Part shown: positions 9,081 through 17,194 of the stretch, in pieces
How positions within the stretch are numbered: position 1 is the first letter of the stretch
Layout: every line of letters starts with the position of its first letter
DNA from: Kamptonema formosum PCC 10802
Lineage (GTDB): Bacteria; Cyanobacteriota; Cyanobacteriia; Cyanobacteriales; Oscillatoriaceae
Direction of reading: 5' to 3'
Length of the DNA stretch: 64,000 nucleotides
Assembly (NCBI RefSeq): GCF_000332335.1
Contig: NZ_KB235948.1
Span: 4,527,492 to 4,591,491 of the forward strand
Notes under the pieces: generated by a model
What the model was told of the DNA's origin: nothing
The model's database searches: none
What the model saw: the letters and a program-made list of their open reading frames with translations, nothing else
Position numbers and translations under genes: made by a program

Positions 9081-9491
9081 TGTGTCAGATCGGTGCTATG
9101 ATGTGCGGCTCCCTGCATTATACCCGACTTTCTGACATGTCCGACAGTTCTGACAGTTCTGACACCGCCATTTTAGCAAATCCCTGACATTTCTGACTTG
9201 GCAGCGATTAGGTTTTGGCATCATACTTATATGGCAGGTGCAGCGCATCACCAGAGTGAGAGGAATAAACAAAGCCTTCTACTCTTAATGCCTAACAGTC
9301 AAGCTCTGATCGGGAGTATAGCGATGACCGTGTTAAGACAGCTTAAGCCCTTACAGTGGAATGACCTCCCAGACATGGCTCAAGTCCTTCCCATCTCAGA
9401 AAGATGAAGCCTATTAGATATTCCTTTGAGAATATCTAAAAAATAAGTGCGGTTTAATTCAAAGATTTGTTTCCATTGCCTAGGGTGAACT
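9081..9491. other. spacer with short direct repeats and a possible small ORF
   Basis: Holds three or more TCTGACA/TTCTGACA direct repeats at about 9128-9197, just upstream of the NB-ARC gene on its 5' side; these could be an operator. An open frame at 9198-9407 (inner ATGs at 9288 and 9324; the latter would give MTVLRQLKPLQWNDLPDMAQ plus 7 residues) precedes the radical SAM gene. I do not recognise it and cannot say it is translated. Confidence 0.3.
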
Positions 9492-11042
9492 ATGATCGAT
9501 AAAAATTCTCCAACCATAGGACTTATTGAAGCTCCAGCGACGGGCTTATACGATAGTGATGGGAAAAATTGGACTTCCTTATATAGACATCGTTCTTTAA
9601 TAAGTAAGCAAGTTTTAATCCCGGATTTACAAGCAGGAGGATTTGACGCTCAATTAGTCAACCTCAGGGACGATCATTATAGTGAGGAATTTGGAGAGGT
9701 TTTCTGGAAAGGGATGGCCTTAAAGAAAACTTATGTCGGAGGCAAAATTTCCGATCTCGATCCTCAAGATTTTGATGCTTGGGGAGTTACAGTTAACTTT
9801 TCTCAAGATCGTCAAGTTAGCTGTATGCTCATTGAGCATTTAGCTCAGGGAGATCGCCCGATTGTAGTTGGGGGATCTGATGCTCTAGCTGAACCACATC
9901 ACTATTTCAAAGCGGGCGCATCAGCAGTGGTTCAAGATAAATCTGGAGCGGCAAATTGGGCTATTTTTGACTATGTATTGGGAAAAACACCCCGAGAAGA
10001 ACTTACCGGGGTAATTCTGGCCGATGGGAAACAATATCCTCGCAAAAGTCAAGCTAAAAGTCCAGATGATTGGGCCTTACCATCGGTGGAAGTAGCAAAA
10101 GATTGTTTAGGGACTCTCCCTAATGTGCAGGGATTAGTGCCTGTGGGTTCGTTAGTGGCTGACATTGGTTGCGATCGCACCTGTGACTTTTGTATGACAC
10201 CTACCTACGGAACAGGTTTTCGGCGAATGTCTCCAAAAACAGCCCTCAAATGGTTGGAAATTCAGAAACAAGCGGGCGCTCGTGCTATAAATATTGGGTC
10301 CGATCAATTCCTCGCTCGTGTTCTCTTTCCGGGAGGACGAGAAGAAATCCTTGAAATTACCAATGGGGCGCGGGACATGGGTATAACCCTCATGTGGCCC
10401 AATGGTTTAGAACTGAGAAAAACTACTCTAGGAGCGGGACGTAACTACAAAAGCACCGATCTAAGACCCGATGAAGAATTAATTGAAGCTCTCTTTGGTT
10501 GGGATGGTCAAGTGGGCTGTCCTTTGGCTTATATTCCGGCTGAACGTCCAGTATTTGGACGAGAAGCTTACAAGAAATTATTACCTTGGCAAGAACATTG
10601 TACCTTAATGAAGGCTGTGGTGAGTACGGGTGTGCCTGTAATTACCTATGGCATTATTATCGGACTCCCTGATGATGACCATGAGGATTTGTTACGTCTG
10701 GAGGAAGCCATCTCAGATCTTGTAGATGAATTGGTAAAGATTAATCCTAAATTGGAATTTCAGACCTGCTGTTACAGTATTATTCCTCTCCCCGGCACTC
10801 CCCAGTCCTATAACTTACGCAAGACAGGGATGCTACAGTTTGAGGATAGCTGTCTTTGGGGAGTATGGACAACTACTTCTAATACTAATCACCTTACCTA
10901 CGAGGAGGTTTCTGATTGGCAAATTCGTCTATCTAATATTCGCCGAGCCCCAACTAAATTTACCAACTATAACGGAGAATATTCCGCAATGGTTAGTAGT
11001 GCTTCTTCTGGCGATTCCAAGATTGTCTTGGGAAATTCTTGA
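9492..11042 (+). CDS. B12-binding-domain radical SAM enzyme
   Basis: 516 aa. Residues about 1-190 form a cobalamin-binding-like Rossmann domain (LIEAPATGLYDSDGKNW.. IVVGGSDA..) without an obvious DxHxxG base-off motif. The radical SAM core carries CDRTCDFC (C227, C231, C234), which should bind the 4Fe-4S cluster. Family knowledge: B12-dependent radical SAM enzymes methylate unactivated carbons or rearrange substrates; many work in natural-product, hopanoid or chlorophyll pathways. The reaction here is unknown. The start at 9492 is supported by AGGGTG 6 bp upstream. Base composition is visibly AT-richer than the flanking genes and CCGG is scarce, which suggests different ancestry. It stands alone, with decayed sequence downstream. 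Confidence 0.85.
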   Translation: MIDKNSPTIGLIEAPATGLYDSDGKNWTSLYRHRSLISKQVLIPDLQAGGFDAQLVNLRDDHYSEEFGEVFWKGMALKKTYVGGKISDLDPQDFDAWGVTVNFSQDRQVSCMLIEHLAQGDRPIVVGGSDALAEPHHYFKAGASAVVQDKSGAANWAIFDYVLGKTPREELTGVILADGKQYPRKSQAKSPDDWALPSVEVAKDCLGTLPNVQGLVPVGSLVADIGCDRTCDFCMTPTYGTGFRRMSPKTALKWLEIQKQAGARAINIGSDQFLARVLFPGGREEILEITNGARDMGITLMWPNGLELRKTTLGAGRNYKSTDLRPDEELIEALFGWDGQVGCPLAYIPAERPVFGREAYKKLLPWQEHCTLMKAVVSTGVPVITYGIIIGLPDDDHEDLLRLEEAISDLVDELVKINPKLEFQTCCYSIIPLPGTPQSYNLRKTGMLQFEDSCLWGVWTTTSNTNHLTYEEVSDWQIRLSNIRRAPTKFTNYNGEYSAMVSSASSGDSKIVLGNS

Positions 11043-11083
11043 GTTAAACAGCAGGTAAATCGCGGAGCGGTAAAATTGCTTTT

Positions 11084-11326
11084 TCATATTCGAGAACTTC
11101 CTCGCACCCTGCCCTAGACACCTTCCGCAATTTCCGCGATGAAAAGCTCCTAACTCATCCTGTTGGCAAGCGGCTACTGAGTCTTTACTACCTTTACTGC
11201 CGGCTCATCCCCAGCATAGCGCAGCATGTGGAAAAGCTGCTCATTCTTAATACTTTTTTAAGAGGGCAGCCAGGACGTCTAGCCCAGTGGATGCGCGAGC
11301 AAAGTGTTATAGCAGTATTCACTTAG
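11084..11326 (+). pseudogene. remnant of a CFI-box-like C-terminal domain
   Basis: One frame reads SYSRTSSHPALDTFRNFRDE, then KLLTHPVGKRLLSLYYLYCR LIPSIAQHVEKLLILN, resembling the CFI-box C-terminal module ('LR.FRD..LL....GR..V.LYY..SP..A') of secreted bacterial proteins. There is no start and no N-terminal CFI motif, and the frame ends inside the MITE at 11306. I read it as the 3' end of a lost gene that was cut by the MITE insertion. Confidence 0.45.
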
Positions 11327-11424
11327 GTTCGGATACGATGGTCGGAATGATTGCCTATCCTACGAGGTTCCGACGTAGGTCAGGCGCTCCCTCTATGCCC
11401 TAACCTAAGTGGCTAGTGCTATAA
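11306..11424. mobile_element. MITE-like element (TATAGCA family)
   Basis: Terminal inverted repeats of about 23 bp: TTATAGCAGTATTCACTTAG GTT at the left and AACCTAAGTGGCTAGTGCTA TAA at the right. A second outward-facing left end begins at about 11432 (TATAGCAGTAGCCACTTAGG), so a second, partial element follows directly. Non-coding. Confidence 0.65.
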
Positions 11425-11714
11425 ATGCTAATATAGCAGTAGCCACTTAGGTTCGTACATTTCGGCCTCTTTTGCACCCCCGCACTCCGGCTCCTATTGT
11501 CCTAACCCATATTACTACTGGGATATAGACGGAGGGGAGGCGTAGCGCTAACGCGCCGCTGCGCTAACGCCTGCCCTGAAGATTCCATAATCAAAACAAT
11601 ATAAAGGCTTGGCTTGGGCTTTTCCGACCGGCAACCAGTCCCGAAAAAATAAAGATCAGCCGGCATGAATGCCAGCCCACCGGCACATCCTGTCAAACGC
11701 AACCGCACCTTAAC

Positions 11715-11781
11715 CTGTAGGGGCGGGTTTAGCCGGCATATCTGCAGGTGGCAAAGCATATCTATGAACCCGCCCCTACTG
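11715..11781. repeat. GTAGGGGCGGGTT hairpin repeat
   Basis: GTAGGGGCGGGTTTAGCC ... TGAACCCGCCCCTAC: an inverted repeat of about 15 bp around a 35-40 bp centre. Related copies are at 12123-12186 and 19992-20054. Non-coding dispersed element. Confidence 0.7.
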
Positions 11782-11794
11782 TCCTCGGTTCGCA

Positions 11795-12007
11795 TCAGTT
11801 AGGCAAAGCCTCCACATCAATCACCCGATCGAGGTAAGATTGTGTTTGCGCAGCTTCGAGCGCCATTTTCCGCGCTTTGTCCTTCATGGACTTGAGCACC
11901 AGACGAATCACCCAAGAGGAGATGCGCGGGTTGTTGTCTATCTCCGCGATCAGGGCATCTATATCATTAATCATAGCGAGCAGTTCCAGGTTGTTGTGCT
12001 GTAGCAT
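11795..12007 (-). CDS. small helical hypothetical protein, 70 aa
   Basis: The start is placed at 12007 (MLQHNNLELLAMINDIDALI..) because a strong ribosome binding site, AAAGGAGAG, lies just upstream; an earlier ATG at 12028 is upstream of that site. The protein is helical, with heptad-like Leu/Ile spacing (AMINDIDALIAEIDNN) and charged ends, no signal peptide or membrane segment. I do not recognise a family. It stands alone between hairpin repeats. Confidence 0.6.
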   Translation of the reverse strand: MLQHNNLELLAMINDIDALIAEIDNNPRISSWVIRLVLKSMKDKARKMALEAAQTQSYLDRVIDVEALPN

Positions 12008-13103
12008 GGCTCTCTCCTTTCTTTTCATTTAACGATTTGCTTTAAGTAGCCCAATAATCTATTAGCCGAGGGTTTTAGCGCCTCCTGATATCATCTCCGG
12101 TAGCACCGTTGTTGTTGGCTAGGTGGGGGCGGGTTTATTCATATTCTGCTAGATCGGCAGAAATATCTTGGCAGAACCCGCCCCTACAAAGGTATGTGCA
12201 CACAACCCATGCAAGCGGACATGATATGACTGCTGCAGCAGTTGCCTATCGCCCTCGATTTATATTTATAAACTAAAAATTTTTCCATCTTTCTTGTGCC
12301 AGTAGTGTGCCACTACCTGAAGCGATTGCCAAACACGGGAGGCATTTTTGCAAACCGGCTCCTTGCCGCCAAGGGGCGCAAATCTTTTGCCGGCAAGCAC
12401 TTCCCGCAACAGCGTTCCGGTGGGAAAAGCGCGAATGGCTATCGCTAAACTACTTTATCAGAGTAGACACTTGGCAAATTGGCACACCGGCAGCCGCCAG
12501 CAATATATCATCCGACAAAAGACTACTTTTACAGCTCCCCGATACCGAACGCAGCGGTGGGGCTTCCCGCTTCCCGCCCCGACCGGCTGGCTGCTGCTGC
12601 CGGCGTGGGCCAAGCAGTCCCGTTGCTGGAAGCCGGTGGCAGTCAAAAAACCCGGTTTCTCAAACAATACCTTTGCCAATTTAGCTGAGGTTGCTACAAG
12701 CGGGTGGCGGCTTGCTCTCAGACGCGCTCCCCTATCCCAAATGCTGTCCAATTACAAGTGTGAGGACGCTGAAGTTCTCCGCCGGCTTTGAGCCAACCAT
12801 CTCAAACTCCTCCGTGAAGTTTCGCTAACACTCCGGACATAAGTAGCGCTACTCTTTTGCCTGGATTAAGAAACTTGGTTTTTTTCATAAACCGGCTTCG
12901 GGAAGCCGGTGGGGGCGAGAGCGTCCCCATGCATGCAAAGATTTTCACCCCCTCACCCCTCAATACACCCAACGCCCGTGAAGGGAGAAGGGAGAAAAAT
13001 CAATCATTCGGTTGGGGGTGAGGGGGAGTGCAAAAATGGGATGTTCCCGGTGGCTGCGTTTTGCAAAAGTAAAACCTAAAAACTAAAAGGAAAAAGTAAA
13101 GTT
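12008..13103. other. 1.1 kb gene-poor region with repeats
   Basis: Contains a GTAGGGGCGGGTT-type hairpin (12123-12186), a lone AAACCCGGTTT palindrome copy (12645-12663), and imperfect inverted segments rich in CCCCTCACCCC/GGGGGTGAGGGGG at about 12948-13032. Those segments are flanked by GAGCGTCCCCATGCATGCAA and TGCAAAAATGGGATGTTCCC, edges related to the ~110-bp repeat family. Open frames at 12307-12791 overlap each other in several frames and have no recognisable domain. No gene supported. Confidence 0.5.
12123..12186. repeat. GTAGGGGCGGGTT hairpin repeat
   Basis: GGGGGCGGGTTTATTC ... GCAGAACCCGCCCCTAC, with a nested imperfect stem TCTGCTAGATCGGCAGA in the loop. Same family as 11715-11781. 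Confidence 0.7.
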
Positions 13104-13682
13104 ATGCTGCCGGCATGGAGAGAGCGCATTACAGGTTACTTTATTGAGGAAACAAAAGACAGCCTCACTGTGATTGAGCGAGGGTTGCTCAATCTGCCAG
13201 CCACCCTCTCAGACCCAGAATCGGTCAAAGAGCTCTGCCGCGCCGCTAATTCGCTGAAAGGGGGGGCGGCAATGCTGGGCATCAGTAGCATTCAGAAAAT
13301 CGCCCACCATTTAGAACAGTGCTTCAAGGCGTTTAAAGACAATCCTGTCAAGCCAGACCGAAAGCTAGAGGTACTTTTGCTACACCTTTTTATTACCCTC
13401 CAAGAGCTTTTGGATCATTTTTCTGGACCTTTTGGCCTGAAAGAGGAAGTGGCGTCGCAAATTATTTGGCGTACTTGGCCGGTTATTGATGAGCTTAACA
13501 GTCACCTGCAACAGCTGCTCAATCAGGGGTGGCTGAACACTTGCAAGACATGCCGGTACTTCTATGGTTTGCGCGATGGCGGCAATTTCCTGATCTGCGC
13601 TGTCCATCCTGCCGGTCCCCAAGAAGACTTCTGTCGCGACTGGGAAGGGCATCCCACTGGGGCAGAGATTGAAATATCTTGA
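13104..13682 (+). CDS. Hpt-like domain protein lacking the phospho-accepting His
   Basis: 192 aa. The N-terminal 120 residues fit a histidine phosphotransfer (Hpt) domain of the CheA/PilL type: YFIEETKDSLTVIERGLLNL, then CRAANSLKGGAAMLGISSI. The family motif is AAHS(I/V)KGGAAMLG; here the phospho-accepting His is Asn (N49, codon AAT). The C-terminus has paired cysteines (CKTCRYF ... CAVHPAGP ... FCRDW), a possible small metal site. Family knowledge: Hpt proteins relay phosphate between receiver domains; without the His this one cannot accept phosphate in the usual way, so it may act as a docking protein or inhibitor (inference). RBS AAAAGGAAAAAG is present upstream. No kinase or receiver gene is adjacent. 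Confidence 0.8.
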   Translation: MLPAWRERITGYFIEETKDSLTVIERGLLNLPATLSDPESVKELCRAANSLKGGAAMLGISSIQKIAHHLEQCFKAFKDNPVKPDRKLEVLLLHLFITLQELLDHFSGPFGLKEEVASQIIWRTWPVIDELNSHLQQLLNQGWLNTCKTCRYFYGLRDGGNFLICAVHPAGPQEDFCRDWEGHPTGAEIEIS

Positions 13683-13786
13683 AATTTCGGATAAAATCCC
13701 CTAAAAAAAGCTATAATGTGCCCCTACTAAGCTTTTAGGCTTTTAATCTTCCTATCTGCCTGAAGGAGGCAGAGCTTCCTGGACGG

Positions 13787-13811
13787 CGTTCCCAGGCGGA
13801 GCCTGGGAACG
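13787..13811. repeat. GTTCCCAGGC hairpin repeat
   Basis: CGTTCCCAGGC / GCCTGGGAACG, an 11-bp perfect stem with a 3-nt loop, preceded by GGAGGCAGAGCTTCC. Related copies are at 30936-30995 and 44926-44964. Confidence 0.75.
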
Positions 13812-13903
13812 AGGGATAGAGGCGTGCAAATTCAATGCACCCTAGCTTAGATTGCGCCTGGCAATCTGTCGGGGCGCACCGGCTTTTAAAAGGAGATTTT
13901 GCC

Positions 13904-14242
13904 ATGAACTGCACTTACTTTGCCGATTTAGCAAAACAGGTGGATATCCCACCCGACGGCATCCTCAGCCGCACTCTGTACAGCGACGAGCGGGTGAAGG
14001 TGGTTGTTTTTGGATTTGATGCCGGTCAGGAACTGTCGGAACACACCGCATCAATGCCAGCAATTCTCTCGATTGTACAAGGAGTTGCCCGCTTGACGCT
14101 GGGGAGCGATACCCTAGACGCCGGTGCCGGCTTTCTCGCCCACATGCCGGCGCAATTGCCGCACAGCGTTCATGCGAAAACAAAGCTCGTGATGCTGCTG
14201 CTGCTTCTGCTGCCGGCAACCGGCACTTCGCCCGCTTCTTGA
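13904..14242 (+). CDS. small cupin-domain protein
   Basis: 112 aa. The start at 13904 is set by AAAAGGAGATTTTGCC directly upstream; the frame is open earlier but lacks such a site. One cupin fold is visible: GFDAGQELSEHTASMPAILS (first motif, G(X)5HXH-like with a single His), then VQGVARLTLGSDTLDAGAGF and MPAQLPHSVHAKTK (second motif with PxxxxH). Family knowledge: single-domain cupins of this size bind a metal and act in small-molecule or redox chemistry, or as sensors; the specific role is unknown. The C-terminus ends in a Leu-rich run and TGTSPAS. It lies head-to-head with nothing close; three palindromic repeats follow. Confidence 0.82.
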   Translation: MNCTYFADLAKQVDIPPDGILSRTLYSDERVKVVVFGFDAGQELSEHTASMPAILSIVQGVARLTLGSDTLDAGAGFLAHMPAQLPHSVHAKTKLVMLLLLLLPATGTSPAS

Positions 14243-14249
14243 GGGCGGA

Positions 14250-14425
14250 GAGGCGAGAAACCGGGTTTCTGCCATAGCCTTTTTCACAAACCAGAAACAC
14301 GATTCAGAAACCCGGTTTCTTTGGGCCAGAAACCGGGTTTCTGCCATAGCCTTTGCATCCGGGGGAAAATCTTTATTCAGAAACCTGGTTTCTTTCTCCG
14401 AAGCCAGAAACCCGGTTTCTTTATC
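14250..14425. repeat. AAACCCGGTTT palindrome cluster (five copies)
   Basis: Five palindromic copies occur at about 14252, 14307, 14326, 14379 and 14403. They are separated by the same GCCATAGCCTTT(G)CATC-like spacers seen at 5336-5487. The last copy overlaps the cimA stop codon. Between two converging genes, these stems could serve as bidirectional terminators (inference). Confidence 0.9.
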
Positions 14426-16043
14426 CTTTCACCGGCACTTTCACCGCGTTCAGCAGCAAACCGTACTCCAACCCCTCTACCACAGCTTGATACGAAGCGT
14501 CAAGTATATTCCCCGACACCCCCACCGTGGTCCAGCGCTGCTGGCCATTCGTGGACTCAACCAGCACGCGCGTCTTGGCAGAGGTGCCGGCACCCCCATC
14601 CAGAATCCGCACTTTGTAGTCCGCCAGCTGAAACTCTGCAATCTCCGGGTAGAAATTCACCAGCGCCTTGCGCAGCGCCGCATCCAGCGCCGAAACCGGC
14701 CCGTTTCCTTCCGCCGCCTCCAGCAAGTCTTTCCCGCTCACCGCCACTTTAATCGTCGCCAGCGCATGCGACGATCCTCGGGCAATATTGCAGTGAACCT
14801 GACAGCCCTTGAGTTCAAAGAACTGCTTCCGCTGTCCGAGCGCCTCCCGCATCAGCAAGTCAAAACTCGCCTCCGCCGCCTCAAACTGATACCCCTGACT
14901 TTCCAGCTCCTTCAACCGCTGCAAAATTTGCCGGCACGCCGGATCTCCCTTATCCAGATCCATCCCAAAACTGCGAGCTTTTGCCAAAACATTGCTCAGC
15001 CCGGATTGCTCAGAAATCACAATCCGCCGGCTGTTCCCGACCACTTCCGGCTGAATGTGCTCGTAAGTCAGCGGGTTCCTCGCTACCGCCGATACATGCA
15101 CGCCGCCCTTGTGAGCGAACGCCGACCTCCCCACAAACGGGGCGTGTTCATCCGGAGCCAGATTCACAACCTCACTGACAAACCGGCTCGTTGCTGTCAG
15201 GTGAGCCAGCTTGCTGCTATCAATGCAGTGATAGCCCAGCTTCAGCTGCAAATTGGGAATCACCGAACACAGGTTGGCGTTGCCGCAGCGTTCGCCGTAG
15301 CCATTAATGGTGCCCTGCACCATGCGAGCACCTTCCATCACCGCCGCCAGGGCGTTGGCCACGGCGGTTTCCGAGTCGTTGTGAGTGTGAATCCCCAGCA
15401 TGGGGGCCGGGATTTGGGGATTTGGGGATTGGCTGATGGCGGCGAGCACCTGGCGGACAATCTGGCTGATTTCGCTGGGTAAAGTGCCGCCGTTGGTGTC
15501 GCAGAGGACGAGCCACTCGGCACCGGCAGCGGCAGCCACCTCCAGGGTTTTTAGCGCATACTCCCGATTGTGCTTGTAGCCGTCGAACCAGTGTTCGGCA
15601 TCGTAGAGGACGCGACGCCCCTGAACCCGCAGGTACTCAATCGTGTCCCGGATCATCGCCAAATTCTCATCGAGGGTGGTTTTCAGCCCTTCCGTGACGT
15701 GCATGTCCCAGGATTTGCCAAAAATCGTCACCCAGCGAGTGCCGGCAGCGATAATCGGCTGCAGCATCGGGTCTTCTGCTGCTGTTGCGCCCGGTCGCCG
15801 CGTCGAGCAAAATGCCACAACTTCCGCGCCTTTGAGCGGTGTTTCTTTCAGCTGCCAGAAAAATTGCACATCTTTGGGATTTGCCCCTGGCCATCCCCCC
15901 TCAATGAAGGGAACGCCCAGCTCGTCTAGCTTGCGGGCAATTCGCAATTTATCTTCAATCGACAGGGAAAGCCCTTCGCGCTGGGCTCCGTCGCGCAGGG
16001 TGGTGTCGTAGATCCAAATTCGCTTAGAAGTGTCTGGAGTCAT
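14421..16043 (-). CDS. cimA: (R)-citramalate synthase
   Basis: 540 aa from ATG 16043 (MTPDTSKRIWIYDTTLRDGA); 10 codons upstream are open but lack support. It condenses pyruvate with acetyl-CoA to citramalate, the first step of the threonine-independent isoleucine route in cyanobacteria. Visible: the HMGL/DRE-TIM metallolyase signature YDTTLRDGAQREGLSLS near residues 11-27, the metal-binding HTHNDSETAVANAL, NGYGERCGNANL, and a C-terminal LeuA-like dimer/allosteric domain (about 420-540, NFYPEIAEFQLADYKVRILD). Length matches CimA rather than the ~400 aa of homocitrate synthase. Cytosolic. Divergent from the ferredoxin gene, with only about 100 bp between. Confidence 0.92.
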   Translation of the reverse strand: MTPDTSKRIWIYDTTLRDGAQREGLSLSIEDKLRIARKLDELGVPFIEGGWPGANPKDVQFFWQLKETPLKGAEVVAFCSTRRPGATAAEDPMLQPIIAAGTRWVTIFGKSWDMHVTEGLKTTLDENLAMIRDTIEYLRVQGRRVLYDAEHWFDGYKHNREYALKTLEVAAAAGAEWLVLCDTNGGTLPSEISQIVRQVLAAISQSPNPQIPAPMLGIHTHNDSETAVANALAAVMEGARMVQGTINGYGERCGNANLCSVIPNLQLKLGYHCIDSSKLAHLTATSRFVSEVVNLAPDEHAPFVGRSAFAHKGGVHVSAVARNPLTYEHIQPEVVGNSRRIVISEQSGLSNVLAKARSFGMDLDKGDPACRQILQRLKELESQGYQFEAAEASFDLLMREALGQRKQFFELKGCQVHCNIARGSSHALATIKVAVSGKDLLEAAEGNGPVSALDAALRKALVNFYPEIAEFQLADYKVRILDGGAGTSAKTRVLVESTNGQQRWTTVGVSGNILDASYQAVVEGLEYGLLLNAVKVPVKG

Positions 16044-16144
16044 TGCTGACGGGGGGAGAGAGGGGACGCACACAACTCATTGTAGGGAGCGGTCACAATC
16101 GAGCTATAAAACTTAACAGAAACGTAATGCATGGATGCATCACT

Positions 16145-16483
16145 ATGCCGAAAGTTACAGCCCGAGGGAAAACGTTTGAGTGCGAACGGGGTGCCAATCT
16201 GCGTCAAGTCTTGCTGAAGAATGGCATCGAGGTTTACAACGGCGGTGCGGCAGCCATCAACTGTCGCGGACTGGGGACTTGCGGCACCTGTGCCGTCGCG
16301 GTGGAAGGGGAAGTGTCTGAACCCAACTGGCGAGACAAGACGCGGCGCTCTCTACCCCCCCATTCTCCCACAGCCAATCGCCGGTTAGCCTGTCAAACTC
16401 AAGTTTTAGGAGATGTTAAGGTAACAAAATATGACGGATTCTGGGGGCAAGACTCTCAAACCGTCTGGACGCCAGAAGGGTAA
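16145..16483 (+). CDS. 2Fe-2S ferredoxin-like protein
   Basis: 112 aa from ATG 16145 (MPKVTARGKTFECERGANLR); the frame is open upstream to 16043 but the conserved region begins here. Four Cys fit a plant-type 2Fe-2S site: C40, C46, C49 (NCRGLGTCGTC) and C83 (RLACQTQV). The first gap has five residues rather than the common four, as seen in some cyanobacterial ferredoxin-like proteins. The C-terminus DVKVTKYDGFWGQDSQTV is characteristic of the cyanobacterial group. Expected role: soluble one-electron carrier; the partner is not evident. Divergent from cimA, so a shared promoter region lies between 16044 and 16144. Confidence 0.88.
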   Translation: MPKVTARGKTFECERGANLRQVLLKNGIEVYNGGAAAINCRGLGTCGTCAVAVEGEVSEPNWRDKTRRSLPPHSPTANRRLACQTQVLGDVKVTKYDGFWGQDSQTVWTPEG

Positions 16484-16689
16484 TTGCTGGGGTGCCGACC
16501 GGCGAGAGGACAGGCGTCCCGCCTGTCCTACGTCTGGGTTCGGTTAACCGCATGCGGAAGTACGGGAAACCGAAGCAAGAGCGCTGTCTCCGGTGAGCCG
16601 GCGACCCCCACACCCCCGCAAAAGCAGCAGCCAAAAGGGTTTGCACCCTGCAGCTGGGGGTCGGAGGGAACGCCTGTCCTAGGGGGATG

Positions 16690-16961
16690 TTCGGTTAACC
16701 GCATGCGGAAGTACGGGAAACCGAAGCAAGAGGTGTTCCGGTGCGAACAGTCCCAGTCCGTGCCGGTGAGATCCTGCCAAATGGCGTAGGACAGGCGTCC
16801 CGCCTGTCCGGCAGCACCGGCAGGGTTCGGTTTCCCGCATGCGGAAGTACGGGAAACCGAAGCAAGATGTGTTCCGGTGCGAACAGTCCCAGTCCGTGCC
16901 GGTGAGGGCGAACCCGATGGAGCAGGACAGGCGTCCCGCCTGTCCTGCAGCACCGGCAGGG
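16690..16961. repeat. 136-bp tandem repeat, two full copies
   Basis: Copies at 16690-16825 and 16826-16961 start TTCGGTT(A/T).CCGCATGCGG and are nearly identical, including GTTCCGGTGCGAACAGTCCC and the palindrome GGACAGGCGTCCCGCCTGTC C. A third, partial copy lies at 16538-16582, preceded by the same palindrome at 16507-16530. Each unit contains two stems (TTTCCCG..CGGGAAA type and GACAGGCG..CCTGTC). Non-coding. Confidence 0.9.
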
Positions 16962-17017
16962 TTTGGCATTTTGCCGGTCGGAATGTCATAGACTTTTCAA
17001 TGGGGGGCGGGCTGTCC

Positions 17018-17127
17018 GTTTCAATCCCGTTTCCGGGATTCAGCTGGCCAAAAATCTTCTCCTCCTACCCTCTGCTAAAATCATTATCGCATTAATATGG
17101 GCTTCTTTGCACAACTGGGATGCTCCT
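17018..17127 (+). repeat. ~110-bp dispersed repeat, copy A
   Basis: Begins GTTTCAATCCCGTTTCCGGG ATTCAGCTGGCC, continues AAAAATCTTCTCCTCCTACC, then CTGAAATCATT-like and ATATGGGCTT, and ends GCACAACTGGGATGCTCC. Four more copies: 19281-19389 (+), 43908-44016 (+), 39595-39704 (-), 42444-42553 (-). The conserved ends and length show one element type. No ORF inside. Confidence 0.85.
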
Positions 17128-17194
17128 GTCCAGCTCACCCGACACGCCAATCCCCCTCTGTTGCGCGACAGGCATTTTGCCTGTCCGGTAGGAA

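Larger units (their letters stand above)
16484..17194. other. 700-bp repeat-filled spacer
   Basis: No gene is seen between the ferredoxin and ThiO-ThiG genes. The spacer holds a partial copy (16507-16582) and two full copies (16690-16961) of a 136-bp repeat, then a ~110-bp dispersed repeat (17018-17127). It ends with GACAGGCATTTTGCCTGTC, a short hairpin, at about 17168-17186, immediately before thiO-thiG. Confidence 0.7.

Noticed and set aside
12307-12791. Three overlapping plus-strand frames and one minus-strand frame
   Set aside because: They overlap each other in different frames and run through palindromic repeats; no domain and no ribosome binding site.
17018-17127. CRISPR repeat (GTTTCAATCCC... 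edge)
   Set aside because: Copies are single and scattered over 27 kb, longer than a CRISPR repeat, with no spacers; there are no cas genes in the window.
16962-17194. Possible TPP riboswitch before thiO-thiG
   Set aside because: No CUGAGA/thi-box-like sequence was seen; the segment is a dispersed repeat and a short hairpin.
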